Assembly: GCF_006864455.1 (NCBI RefSeq)
Contig: NZ_QHLK01000005.1
Span: 62,001 to 126,000 of the forward strand
From: Campylobacter sp. MIT 97-5078
GTDB lineage: Bacteria; Campylobacterota; Campylobacteria; Campylobacterales; Campylobacteraceae
Length of the DNA stretch: 64,000 nucleotides
Direction of reading: 5' to 3'
Positions 52,503 through 61,982 of the stretch are shown piece after piece. Made by a program: the position numbers and the translations under genes. The notes under the pieces were generated by a model that saw only the letters and a list, made by a program, of their open reading frames with translations, was not told where the DNA came from and did not search any database. How positions within the stretch are numbered: the first letter of the stretch is position 1; the number at the start of each line of letters is the position of its first letter.

Positions 52503-53948
52503 TCACCAGCATTCAGCATTTTTAATGCCAAGTTTTGTTGCACTAAATTTTGGATCTATGCCCATAGCCTTTTGGGTTGAAAAGTCTTGCATGACTTTTT
52601 TGACTATGCCACCTAAAAGCAAGATAGAAATGATATTTGTCGTTGCCATAAAAGCCATAGTTAAGTCTGCAAAATTCCAAGCAAGCTCTAAAGTAAGTTG
52701 AGCACCGATAAAAACAATAGCTACAGCACAAATTCTAAAAATCATCATCACTTGTTTTGAATTAGTAAGAAATTTTATATTTGCCTGAGCATAATAATAA
52801 TTGCCTATCAAAGAAGTTATAGCAAAAAGCACTACAGAAAAAGAAACAAAATGAAGTCCAATGCCTCCATAATAACTCTTCATCGCCTCTTGCACCAAAG
52901 GAAGAGCTTTTAAGATAGGCTGACCATTAGCATCAAAATTTTGAAAATACGCTGTTGAAAATAGCACTAAAAAGCCCGTAGCTGTGCAGATAGTCACATC
53001 GATTAAAACAGCAAAAGATTGCACTATGCCTTGTTTTGCTGGGTGACTTGTAACCGCAGCCGCAGCTGCATTTGGTGCAGAGCCCATACCTGCTTCATTT
53101 GAAAATAAACCTCTTTTGATGCCTACAACAAGAGCTGAACCTGCAAAACCACCAAAAATAGCCTCAAAGTCAAAAGCACTTTTAAAAATCAGCTTTAAAA
53201 CATTAGGGATAAACTCATAATTCATCACAATAGCCACAAAAGCAAGGGTGATATAAACAAAAGCCATAATAGGCACGATGATAGAACTTACCTTGCCAAT
53301 AAGACTATGATGAGAAAAGAAAAGCCAAGCCACAAAAAGTGCTAAAATCGCTCCTATGATAAGAGGAAAATTTGAGTCTGCAAAGCTCACTCCAGCTTCA
53401 GCTATGTTTTTATAATACACCTCAAAAGCCGAAGTCATAGTATAACTTTGCAAGGCATTAAAACCAAAAGCATAAGTAAGCACTAAGATGATCGCAAAAG
53501 AGTTTGCAAGCCATTTTATACCAAGAGCTTTTTGTATATAATAAGCTGGTCCTCCTTTAAAGCCTTGTCCATCTTTGCTTTTATACACTTGAGCCAGGGT
53601 GCTTTCAGCAAAAGCAGAAGCTCCGCCAAAAAACGCCATAGCCCACATCCAAAATAGGCTTCCAGCACCTCCTAAAGTAATGGCTGTAGCTATACCTGCT
53701 ATGTTTCCTATACCTACCCTTGAAGCAGTTGAGATCATCAAGGCTGCAAAAGGCGAAATATGATCTTTACTTTTTTGGTTTTTATCTTGTCTTTCTGTGA
53801 GGATTTTAAAGACAAAAGGTAACATTCTAAACTGCACAAAAGAAAGTTTAAAACTATAATAAAATCCACAGACTATAAGACAAAATATCATTACAAGATC
53901 AGTTTTTGGAACAATCTGTGAACCTATAAAATCAGCTAAATTTGGCAT
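52503..53948 (-). CDS. AGCS-type sodium:alanine/glycine symporter
   Basis: 481 residues, about eleven membrane segments. Family motifs: FKLSFVQFRMLPFVF, RVGIGNIAGIATAITLGGAG, GGPAYYIQKALG, FSNEAGMGSAPNAAAAAV. It imports alanine or glycine with sodium. The start follows a GGAG ribosome-binding site. Confidence 0.92.
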   Translation of the reverse strand: MPNLADFIGSQIVPKTDLVMIFCLIVCGFYYSFKLSFVQFRMLPFVFKILTERQDKNQKSKDHISPFAALMISTASRVGIGNIAGIATAITLGGAGSLFWMWAMAFFGGASAFAESTLAQVYKSKDGQGFKGGPAYYIQKALGIKWLANSFAIILVLTYAFGFNALQSYTMTSAFEVYYKNIAEAGVSFADSNFPLIIGAILALFVAWLFFSHHSLIGKVSSIIVPIMAFVYITLAFVAIVMNYEFIPNVLKLIFKSAFDFEAIFGGFAGSALVVGIKRGLFSNEAGMGSAPNAAAAAVTSHPAKQGIVQSFAVLIDVTICTATGFLVLFSTAYFQNFDANGQPILKALPLVQEAMKSYYGGIGLHFVSFSVVLFAITSLIGNYYYAQANIKFLTNSKQVMMIFRICAVAIVFIGAQLTLELAWNFADLTMAFMATTNIISILLLGGIVKKVMQDFSTQKAMGIDPKFSATKLGIKNAECW

Positions 53949-54029
53949 TTTTTCTCCTTAAAAATTTCATTTTAACATAAGCTTTGTTACAAAGACTTTA
54001 AGATAAAACTTTAAAAAATTCTTTTGCTT

Positions 54030-54497
54030 TTAATGTGTAAAATCAGCAAAATTTTGCCTTAAAGCCTCATAAGCGATAATGCCAGCACTTGTAGCTAAAT
54101 TTAAGCTTCTGCCATAGTTTTTCATGGGTATGGTGATCATATTTTTTGCATTTATTTGCATAAGTTCTTTTGGTAAGCCAAAGCTTTCACTGCCAAAAAA
54201 CAAAAAATCACCCTCTTTAAAACAAGCTTCAAAATAAGACTTTTTACTTTTTGTTGTAGCGAAGAAAAATCTTTCTTTATGAGCTAAATTTGCCTTTAAA
54301 AAATCCTCTAAACTCTCCCAGATAATAGGTTCAAGCTTTCCCCAATAATCAAGCCCAGCCCTTTTTAAAGCCTTTTCATCAAGGCTAAATACACAAGGTT
54401 TGATGATATGTAAATGAAAGCCTGCATTAAAGCACATTCTGCCTATACTGCCGGTATTTTGAGGAATTCTTGGATTGACAAGCACGATATGAAACAT
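54030..54497 (-). CDS. trmL: tRNA (cytidine(34)-2'-O)-methyltransferase TrmL
   Basis: 155 residues, the usual TrmL length. SPOUT motifs: VNPRIPQNTGSIGRMC, FGSESFGLP, ITIPMKNYGRSLNLATSAGI. It methylates the wobble base of tRNA-Leu. Divergent from the 54646 gene. Confidence 0.92.
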   Translation of the reverse strand: MFHIVLVNPRIPQNTGSIGRMCFNAGFHLHIIKPCVFSLDEKALKRAGLDYWGKLEPIIWESLEDFLKANLAHKERFFFATTKSKKSYFEACFKEGDFLFFGSESFGLPKELMQINAKNMITIPMKNYGRSLNLATSAGIIAYEALRQNFADFTH

Positions 54498-54645
54498 AAT
54501 AAAGCCTTTTTAAAAGCTTATAGTATAGCAAATTTTGTTTATTTTTGTATGAGATTTGCTAGGGCACAAATTCTATTAAAACTTTTTTAAATTCTGCTAT
54601 AATGAGGGCTATTTTTAAATTTCATAAATATTTAAGGAAAAATTG

Positions 54646-55041
54646 ATGAGTGATATACACAAAATTTTTGCTTTTTTAGAACAAAATTCCATACAAATTC
54701 TTAGCACAAGTATTGAAAACAAACCCATTTCTCGTCCTATAGGTAGTGCAAGCTTGATTGAGAATAGAATTTATTTTTGTATGAACAAGGACAAGGCTAT
54801 GTATGAAGAGTTTTTAGTCAATCCTAATGTATGTATTTGTGTGTGCGGGGTGGATTTTTCTTGGATTAGGGTGTTTGGCGAAGTGAAATTTGATGAAGAT
54901 AAGGCTATAAAGGCTGAGTTTATAAAGTGTAAAAAGACAAGATTTGAAAGTGTTGATGAGCCAAATTTTAAGGTATTTTATCTTGAAAATGCGAAAGCTG
55001 ATTTGAGTATAAAAGGTGTTAAAACAAGGCTTAAGGCTTGA
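54646..55041 (+). CDS. Pyridoxamine 5'-phosphate oxidase-like (split-barrel FMN) protein
   Basis: 131 residues from the ATG at 54646 (AAGGAAAAATTG before it). Split-barrel pattern: FAFLEQNSIQILSTSIENKP, YFCMNKDKAMYEEFLVNPNV, ICVCGVDFSWIRVFGEVKF. Members bind FMN or haem and act on small molecules; the exact substrate is unknown. Confidence 0.75.
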   Translation: MSDIHKIFAFLEQNSIQILSTSIENKPISRPIGSASLIENRIYFCMNKDKAMYEEFLVNPNVCICVCGVDFSWIRVFGEVKFDEDKAIKAEFIKCKKTRFESVDEPNFKVFYLENAKADLSIKGVKTRLKA

Positions 55042-55062
55042 TAAACAAACCTCTTTTTTAGT

Positions 55063-55437
55063 TTATAAAACAGCTAGAGTTTTGTTTAGATTATCTTGTT
55101 TGATGCCTTTCCATACAAGGAAAAGATCAACGATTACCCACACCCATACAATAATTAAAAACACAATCCCTACATAAAATATTACCGTTGCATAGCCAAG
55201 TATCAACAAAGCAAGCTTTGCTATACCAAGTCCTATGTCGCCTTTATAAAAGCGATCCACGCCAAAACCACCAAACAAAATCCCAAGCACAAGCCCAATG
55301 ATTACATTTTTCAAAGGAAGCACCACTAAGGTGTTTAACTTATCCTCACTTGCTGCTTTGAGCTTATCTTGCACGATAGCAAGACTAGAATCTGGAATTT
55401 TATCTTTGATTGATAAAAGCACCGCATTTGCGTCCAT
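55063..55437 (-). CDS. TM2-domain membrane protein
   Basis: 124 residues. The C-terminal half has the TM2 layout: a GG-containing turn (FGGFGVDRFYKGDIGLGIAK), then a second membrane segment and IVDLFLVWKGIK. The N-terminal part is soluble. Function unknown but widespread. Confidence 0.8.
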   Translation of the reverse strand: MDANAVLLSIKDKIPDSSLAIVQDKLKAASEDKLNTLVVLPLKNVIIGLVLGILFGGFGVDRFYKGDIGLGIAKLALLILGYATVIFYVGIVFLIIVWVWVIVDLFLVWKGIKQDNLNKTLAVL

Positions 55438-55880
55438 TTTTTCTCCTTAAAGTAAAGTAAAAGTTTAATTTTAGCTTATCAAGCTTTTATATTTGCTTAA
55501 AATTTCAATGTGAGAGTTTATTTTCATTAGCATTTGCGACTTTATAGATAGAACATGCCATAAAAGCTAAAGCTAAAAAGCTTAATAAAAAATATTTTTC
55601 ATAATAACCATTCTCTAAATTTAAAAAAGATAAATCTTATATTTTTTTTAACTTAAAGCTGCGTTAATTAAAAACAAAAATCAAAATTTATTTTAATATA
55701 AATTTTAAAAAAAGCAAAAAGAGGAAGTCTTAAAAAATATATTTTAAGTTTTATGCTATAAACAAAGAATATATCTAAAAAACAAAAAGTAATTACAAAT
55801 CAAAATACATATTTCAGCATTAAATTTCCACCATAATAATTCAAACCTGATTGATAAATTATTGGCAAATAAAGGTTGAG
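55438..55880. other. AT-rich intergenic stretch, no gene seen
   Basis: Only short runs and no credible ORF. It separates the TM2 gene from the autotransporter remnant and may contain more of that remnant, too decayed to read. Confidence 0.4.
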
Positions 55881-56320
55881 TTATCAAGCTCAAGATGTCC
55901 TATAACTTCACTTAAAATATAGTGTATATAGGCTTTGATTCTATACTAAGCTCACCTTCTTCTTTAAAGTTATCTTGGTGTATAAGATAATGTTCCAAAC
56001 TGGCAAAAGGCTTTATTGATAATTGCTCGCTAAATCTATATCTTAAAGTAAAGCCATCATTAAGTTTTTGAGTGTTGAATTTAGACTTTGTGTGTTTAAA
56101 TTCTGTGTGCTTGAGCCTCTTACATAAGAAATTTGTCTTCGGATAAGGTAGTTTTCATCAAAGCTACTTAAGTTCAAGTTAAAACCACCCAAATAGCCCT
56201 TTGTATCATCAAGCTCTTAAAACCCGCCAAAAGCATTTGCATAAAAGTCTTTACCGCTGTAATCAAGCCCACTTAGCAAGCTTTCATTCTAATACAAAAG
56301 CGTTACGCTTGACTTTGTTT
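55881..56320 (-). pseudogene. Autotransporter beta-barrel remnant
   Basis: On the minus strand, pieces read SGLDYSGKDFYANAFGGF, a TAA, DDTKGYLGGFNLNLSSFDEN, IRRQISYVRGSSTQNLNTQS, then after a frameshift DGFTLRYRFSEQLSIKPFAS and HQDNFKEEGELSIESKPI. This is the autotransporter C-terminal barrel pattern of Campylobacter outer-membrane proteins. Nonsense codons and frameshifts leave no intact frame, and no passenger domain remains. Confidence 0.7.
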
Positions 56321-56324
56321 GAGC

Positions 56325-57152
56325 TTAAAAAACTATAGTTTTGTTTGTATGGATAAAAATTCTATCCTCAAGAACTAAATTTAAAGCCTTTGCAAGCACA
56401 TCTTTTTCTATATTTGCTCCAGCTTCTTTCATCTCTTGCCAGCTATGTTGATGGCTTACTGGCAAAACAGCTTGAGTGATGATAGGTCCTTCATCAAGGT
56501 TGTTATTGACAAAATGAGCGGTTGCACCGATGATCTTTACTCCTCGCTCATAAGCTTGTTTATAAGGATTTGCACCGATAAATGCAGGCAAAAATGAATG
56601 ATGAATGTTAATGATCTTGCCTTCATAATGAGCCACAAACTCAGCACTTAAAATTCTCATATATTTAGCTAAAACTATATAATCAAAATCGTATTGCTTT
56701 AAACACTCAAGCACCTTTTTTTCATGTTCTTGCCTACTTAAATCCTCGCTTTTTATGCTGTGATAAGGCAAATTGAATTTCTCTACAAGTTCTTGCAAGG
56801 TATCATGATTTGAGATCACAGCCTTAATATCAGCAAACAAAGCAGCACTATAATGACGGATTAGCAAATCCCCCAGACAATGGGCTTCTTTTGTGGCTAA
56901 AATGATGATATTTTTCTTTCTTTTTTCGCTCAGTTTAATGCTTGCATTTTGAGGAAGAGTTTGTTTTAAGGCGTTTAAAAGTGCATTTTCATCAAGCTCA
57001 CCTTCTAAACTTGCCCTAAAAAAGAAACGCCCCTCACCTACAAATTCATCGTTTTTAATGATGTTGATATGGTGTTTAAAAATGATTTCAGAGATTTTAT
57101 AAATCAAACCCTTTTCATCGTGCGTTGCAATTTTGAGTATATAATTTTTCAT
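56325..57152 (-). CDS. purU: Formyltetrahydrofolate deformylase
   Basis: 275 residues. N-terminal ACT domain (IATHDEKGLIYKISEIIFKH), then a formyltransferase-like domain with INIHHSFLPAFIGANPYKQA, GATAHFV and LDEGPIITQ (catalytic His and Asp). It releases formate from 10-formyl-THF. Its start overlaps cca by 38 bp. Confidence 0.93.
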   Translation of the reverse strand: MKNYILKIATHDEKGLIYKISEIIFKHHINIIKNDEFVGEGRFFFRASLEGELDENALLNALKQTLPQNASIKLSEKRKKNIIILATKEAHCLGDLLIRHYSAALFADIKAVISNHDTLQELVEKFNLPYHSIKSEDLSRQEHEKKVLECLKQYDFDYIVLAKYMRILSAEFVAHYEGKIINIHHSFLPAFIGANPYKQAYERGVKIIGATAHFVNNNLDEGPIITQAVLPVSHQHSWQEMKEAGANIEKDVLAKALNLVLEDRIFIHTNKTIVF

Positions 57153-58275
57153 TTTTTTCCTTATTTTGAAGATAATTTTTGATTTGTTCTTGTCTTAAAA
57201 GCTCAATTTTATTGCCAAGTTCTTTGCCCTTAAAGCCTTGTTTTTCAAGTTCTTTTGCATTGATTTTGCATTTAAAAGCTTGATGATAAACATTGAGTTT
57301 TTTTGCTCTTTGTATGCGTGTTTTATCCCAAAGTCCAAGCCACTGACAAAGTGGCATTTGGCACGCCATATAAAGTAATTCAAAGTCTTTTACTTCATCT
57401 TGAAAAAAGCCTTGTTTTGTCTTTTGCAAAAGTTCTTTCTTGAGCTTTGTTTTTTCAAAAAAAGCCTTTTTATCGATACAAAAAAGATTAAGATATACAT
57501 ATAAAAACAAAGCTTCATCAGCGATAAACTCTCTTGCTTTGCGTAGAATTTGTTTAAAAAGTGGCAATTTTTCATTCTTGCTTGTATCATGCAAAAGGAG
57601 CTTTTGTTCTAAATTTAGGCTCTGTAAAGCTTCAAAACCAAAGACTAAATCACTCGCTTTAAAGAATTTATATAGCTCAGCATTGATCCTTTCAAGGCTA
57701 AGATCGCTTATATCCATACTTTGCATAAGTTCTAGGCTTTTTGGTTCGATGCTAAGCTTAAATTTTGCGATAAAATGCACTGCTCTAGGCACTCTTAAAC
57801 TATCCTCCACAAAGCTTTTTGCATCAACACAACGCAAAATTTTTCGCTCTAAATCTTCTTTTCCCTGATAAAAGTCTAAAAACTCTTCCGTAAAGATATT
57901 AATCATCATCGAATTGATAGTAAAATCCCTACGTCTAGCAGCTACTTTTTCATCGTTGCAAATATGGATTTTAAAGCCCTTATGGCCGTAAGCGATCTTA
58001 TTTTCTGTGCGTGCTAAAGCAAGATCAAAATTCTTATATTTATACACAAAAAAACTTTTTCCAACTCCGCTTGCACCAAGCTTTATGCAAAGCTCATCAA
58101 AAAGCTCTGGACTTATATCATAAAATTCTATATCAAAGTCATTAAGCTCAAATCCTACGAGCATATCCCTCACGCTTCCGCCCACAAGATACGCTCTTTT
58201 AGTGTAAGGCTTGAAATATTCTTTGATAAAATCTAAATTTGTTTTATTTTTTAAGCTTATCTTCGATATTTGCAA
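57115..58275 (-). CDS. cca: CCA tRNA nucleotidyltransferase / polynucleotide adenylyltransferase family
   Basis: 386 residues. YLVGGSVRDMLVGFELNDFD with the catalytic acidic residues DIEF, RRDFTINSMMINIF, DFYQGKEDLERKILRCVD. It adds or repairs CCA at tRNA 3' ends (the tRNA-Phe here has CCA encoded). It overlaps purU downstream and the ciaD-like gene upstream. Confidence 0.9.
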   Translation of the reverse strand: MQISKISLKNKTNLDFIKEYFKPYTKRAYLVGGSVRDMLVGFELNDFDIEFYDISPELFDELCIKLGASGVGKSFFVYKYKNFDLALARTENKIAYGHKGFKIHICNDEKVAARRRDFTINSMMINIFTEEFLDFYQGKEDLERKILRCVDAKSFVEDSLRVPRAVHFIAKFKLSIEPKSLELMQSMDISDLSLERINAELYKFFKASDLVFGFEALQSLNLEQKLLLHDTSKNEKLPLFKQILRKAREFIADEALFLYVYLNLFCIDKKAFFEKTKLKKELLQKTKQGFFQDEVKDFELLYMACQMPLCQWLGLWDKTRIQRAKKLNVYHQAFKCKINAKELEKQGFKGKELGNKIELLRQEQIKNYLQNKEKNEKLYTQNCNAR

Positions 58276-58687
58276 GCAAAAACTCTAAGAAATTTATGGT
58301 TAAATCAAGCCTTGAACGTAAATCTTTTTCATCGCTGCTGCTTAAACCCTCAAAAAGCACTAACACGCGTTCTCTTATATTTTTTAAAAACATTTCTTCA
58401 TTAAAAGAAAGCCCAGCATACTCTTCTTGCTTATCTTTTGCAATGATCTCAAGCACTTCATCTTTTGTATTTTTTTTCTCTATAAGTTCAAGAATTTCTT
58501 TTTCATAAGCATTAAGATCGATTACATCGCTTTCATCTACTTGTCTTTCAGGTTCTTTGTTATCAGTAAGACTTGGCTCATCTTGTGGGATTTGTTCTTG
58601 TTTTTGCGAGCTTTCTATAGTCTCTTTTTGACTGATTTGTGTGCTTACTTCGTCTATAGCTTTTTTAGCTAAATCTTGCAAATTCAT
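58244..58687 (-). CDS. ciaD: CiaD-like protein
   Basis: 147 residues from the ATG at 58687, which overlaps the upstream stop as ATGA. MNLQDLAKKAIDEVSTQISQ start, acidic Q/E-rich middle, and a conserved end (RERVLVLFEGLSS ... LDLTINFLEFLLANIEDKLK) that I recall from C. jejuni Cj0788, the secreted invasion effector CiaD. Order with cca and purU matches Cj0788-Cj0790. Effector activity in this species is inferred. Confidence 0.75.
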   Translation of the reverse strand: MNLQDLAKKAIDEVSTQISQKETIESSQKQEQIPQDEPSLTDNKEPERQVDESDVIDLNAYEKEILELIEKKNTKDEVLEIIAKDKQEEYAGLSFNEEMFLKNIRERVLVLFEGLSSSDEKDLRSRLDLTINFLEFLLANIEDKLKK

Positions 58688-58935
58688 ATCTTTATCAACC
58701 ACCTTTTAAATTCATTAATCTCTTCTTCACTTTTCATTCTCAAGAAAAAATCCAACATTTGCGTATTTAAATCCGGATGCTTTGATCGCAAGCCACTTAA
58801 GCGACGAATTGCATCAATAGCATTTTGGTTATTTGGATCATTTTTAAGTATATTTTTATAAATTTCTAAAGCTTCATTTTTAAGCCCCTGAGCTTCATAA
58901 ATAGACGCTTCTGTTATAGTGTTCTTAATCATCAT
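58684..58935 (-). CDS. TPR-like small protein (Cj0787-type)
   Basis: 83 residues. ASIYEAQGLKNEALEIYKNI is one clear tetratricopeptide-like repeat followed by ILKNDPNNQNAIDAIRRL. It is upstream of ciaD with a 4-bp overlap. Function unknown; a scaffolding role is typical. Confidence 0.75.
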   Translation of the reverse strand: MMIKNTITEASIYEAQGLKNEALEIYKNILKNDPNNQNAIDAIRRLSGLRSKHPDLNTQMLDFFLRMKSEEEINEFKRWLIKI

Positions 58936-59064
58936 CGCTCACTTTTTTCAAAAAATGCAGACAAATTATAGCGTAAAGGAAGTTAAGTATTGTTTAAATT
59001 TAAGATAAAATTAAAATTTTATGCTACACTTTTAGATGAGAATTTAAAAATATAAGGAAAATTT

Positions 59065-60333
59065 ATGCAAGAAGTTTTAGGACATTTTACACAAATCAGC
59101 CAAATTCCGCATTGTAGCTTTGATACTATAAAACTCAAGCAATTTTTAGAACAATTTGCAAGAGAAGCTGGTTTTAAGGTAACAAGTGATAAGGCTGGCA
59201 ATATCCATTGCATTAAAGGCGAGCCAAAAATTTGTCTGCAAGCTCATTATGATATGGTTTGTATGGGTGTGGCTCCAAAGATAGAACTTTTTGAGGAAGA
59301 TGGCTTTTTAAAGGCTAAAAACTCAAGTCTTGGAGCAGACAATGGCATAGGCTTGGCGATGATTTTAGCAGCTATGCGTGAGTTTAAAAATTTAGAATGC
59401 CTTCTAACAAATGATGAAGAAGTAGGGCTTTTGGGGGCAAATGCTTTTGAGGGTAAGCTTTGCACGAACAAGCTTTTAAATTTAGATCATGAGATTGACG
59501 ATGAGGTAGTTATTGGCTGTGCTGGAGGTGTGGATATACAAGCTATTTTGCCCTTTACTAGGGAAAAAATGAGAGGAAAACTCTATGAGCTTGAAGCTGT
59601 AGGCTTTAAAGGCGGACATTCTGGTATGGATATAATCAATAATGTCAAAAGCTCGATCAAAGAACTTGCAGCCTTTATCTTTAAAAATGAGGGTGTGATA
59701 GTAGAATTTGAAGGTGGAGAGAGGATAAACTCTATACCAAAACACGCTAAAGCCTTAGTTTGTTTTAAAAATGAACCTTCGCAAAGCGAGCATATTAAGT
59801 GTAAATTTATAAGTGAAGCTGAGTTTTTAGCTTGTGCACAAAGTCAAAACTTGCTTTATACCATAAATGCTTTTTCTCAAGGCGTAAGAGCATTTGATAA
59901 GCATTTAAACATAGTGCAAACAAGCATTAATCTTTCTTTGCTTAAAATGAAAGAAAATACTATACAAATCGAGCTTTTTGCAAGATCAAATAAGCTTGAG
60001 GGACTAAGAAACTTAGAGTTTGAAACCAAAACTTTTTTTGAAAGCTTTGGGTTTAAAATTAGTTCGTCAAATTTTTATGCTCCTTGGGAAGGTGAGGAAA
60101 ACGATTTTACTGAAGCTGTGCTTGAAGAGCTTAAGAAGGAATTTAAAACAGCTCAAATTTTAGCCGTGCATGCTGGGCTTGAATGTGGGGTGCTTGAGAA
60201 AAAACAAGCTTTAAAGTGTGCTTCTATAGGACCAAATATCTTTAATCCTCATTCTGTGGATGAACGCCTTGATCTTGCCTCTACAGCTAAAATTTACAAA
60301 GTTGTGCAAGCTTTGTGTGCTCGTTTTCAGTGA
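59065..60333 (+). CDS. pepD: PepD-type aminoacyl-histidine dipeptidase (M20)
   Basis: 422 residues, shorter than E. coli PepD (485). Metal ligands and catalytic residues: LQAHYDMVCMG, SLGADNGIGLAMILAAM, LLTNDEEVGLLGANAF, LLNLDHE and HAGLECGVL. A cytosolic dipeptidase. A -10-like TATAAG-type context and AAGGAAAA precede the ATG. Confidence 0.9.
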   Translation: MQEVLGHFTQISQIPHCSFDTIKLKQFLEQFAREAGFKVTSDKAGNIHCIKGEPKICLQAHYDMVCMGVAPKIELFEEDGFLKAKNSSLGADNGIGLAMILAAMREFKNLECLLTNDEEVGLLGANAFEGKLCTNKLLNLDHEIDDEVVIGCAGGVDIQAILPFTREKMRGKLYELEAVGFKGGHSGMDIINNVKSSIKELAAFIFKNEGVIVEFEGGERINSIPKHAKALVCFKNEPSQSEHIKCKFISEAEFLACAQSQNLLYTINAFSQGVRAFDKHLNIVQTSINLSLLKMKENTIQIELFARSNKLEGLRNLEFETKTFFESFGFKISSSNFYAPWEGEENDFTEAVLEELKKEFKTAQILAVHAGLECGVLEKKQALKCASIGPNIFNPHSVDERLDLASTAKIYKVVQALCARFQ

Positions 60334-60470
60334 AAAACACTCAATGAAAGAAAATTCTATTTTCAAAAAAGGTAAATTTGGAATTTGAAGCTTTAAAAAA
60401 GTGTTTTTTCCATAACAATGATTTTAAAATTTGCTATAATAAAAAAACTTTAACAACACAAGGATATATA

Positions 60471-61982
60471 ATGAAAGATAAGATTAATACTTCTTTTTTA
60501 GGACATCCAAAACCGCTTTTTTCTCTTTCTACGACTGAGCTTTGGGAGAGATTTTCATTTTATGGAATCCGTCCTTTGCTCGTGCTTTTTATGGCTGCTA
60601 CACTTTTTGAGGGTGGGCTTGGTATAGATAGAAGCGAGGCAGCAGCGATTGTGGGTATATTTGGAGGTTGCTTGTATCTTGCAACCTTACCAGGTGGCTG
60701 GCTAGCAGATAATCTTTTTGGGCAAAAGAAAGCTGTATTTTACGGAGCAGTTATCATCGCTTTTGGACATCTATTCATTGCCTTGTCCTTTTTTTGGCAT
60801 GCTTCATTTTTCTTAGGGCTTGCTTTTATCGTCGCTGGCATAGGGCTTTTTAAGACTTGTTCTTCTGTGATGGTGGGTATGCTTTATACCAAAGAGGACG
60901 CAAGAAGGGATTCTGGTTTTACTATCTTTTATATGGGGATAAATATCGGTGGATTTATGGCTCCTTTAATTTGCGGGGCTGCACAACAAAATTTTGGCTA
61001 TCATCTTGGTTTTGGTATAGGTGGACTTGGTATGCTTGTGGCTTTGATTATATTTTATTTTAAAACTATTCCGGACTTTTATGAATTTCAAAAATTACAC
61101 CCTATAAATACCGAATGGGACAAGAGCACAGGTACAAATTCACGCCTTGCTAAAGGCTTTATTATCGCTGTAGTATCGATTTTTGCTTTACTTTTTATCT
61201 TGTGTGTGAATGGTTTTTTAAGTATCAATTCAGTAAGCCTTTCTAAAAATATGATATTTATCATTTTAGTTTGCACACTAGTGTATTTTGCGTATCTTTT
61301 CATCTTTTTAAAGCTTGATAAACGCGAAAAGAAGAATCTTATCGTTTTAATTGTGCTTTTCATAGCAGCCGTGTTTTTTTGGGGTGCGTTTGAACAACAA
61401 CCAACCTCTTTTAATCTTTTTGCACAAGATTTTACAGACAGGATTATCTTTGGTTATGAAATTCCAGCTACTTGGTCTCAAGCTTTAAATCCCCTTTTTA
61501 TCATTATCTTTGCTCCTTTGATGAGTGCGTTTTGGATATTTTTAGCCAAAAAAGGCTTTGAGTTAAGTTCTATTACTAAATTTGCACTAGGCGTTATCGG
61601 CACTGGACTTGGCTTTGGCGTGATGATCTTTGCGTCCAAGCTTGTTTTGGCAAATGGGGGACAAAGTGTATCTATGCTTTGGATTGTTATTAGTATTTGG
61701 TTTTTGACTATGGGCGAGCTTTGCCTTAGTCCAGTAGGGCTTTCTATAATGTCAAAAATCGCTCCTAAAATCATACAAAATCAAATTATGGGCTTGTGGT
61801 TTGTAACTTCAGCACTTGGAAATATAGTCGCTGGACTTATAGGCGGGGGCGTAAGAGCCGATGAGATAGAAAATTTACCAACGCTATTTTTCCAATGCAC
61901 TTTAGCCCTTTTTATCATTGCCTTAGTGCTTTTCATTGTGAAAAAACCGATTTATGCTATGCTTAAAAAGGAAGAAAAATGA
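60471..61982 (+). CDS. dtpT: POT-family proton-coupled peptide transporter
   Basis: 503 residues from the ATG at 60471 (CAAGGATATATA before it, TATAAT near 60436); an upstream ATG at 60378 would precede the promoter. TTELWERFSFYGIRPLLVLF holds the ExxERFxYYG-type POT motif; about twelve or more membrane segments. It imports di- and tripeptides, which suits its neighbours PepD and PepP. Overlaps pepP as ATGA. Confidence 0.9.
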   Translation: MKDKINTSFLGHPKPLFSLSTTELWERFSFYGIRPLLVLFMAATLFEGGLGIDRSEAAAIVGIFGGCLYLATLPGGWLADNLFGQKKAVFYGAVIIAFGHLFIALSFFWHASFFLGLAFIVAGIGLFKTCSSVMVGMLYTKEDARRDSGFTIFYMGINIGGFMAPLICGAAQQNFGYHLGFGIGGLGMLVALIIFYFKTIPDFYEFQKLHPINTEWDKSTGTNSRLAKGFIIAVVSIFALLFILCVNGFLSINSVSLSKNMIFIILVCTLVYFAYLFIFLKLDKREKKNLIVLIVLFIAAVFFWGAFEQQPTSFNLFAQDFTDRIIFGYEIPATWSQALNPLFIIIFAPLMSAFWIFLAKKGFELSSITKFALGVIGTGLGFGVMIFASKLVLANGGQSVSMLWIVISIWFLTMGELCLSPVGLSIMSKIAPKIIQNQIMGLWFVTSALGNIVAGLIGGGVRADEIENLPTLFFQCTLALFIIALVLFIVKKPIYAMLKKEEK

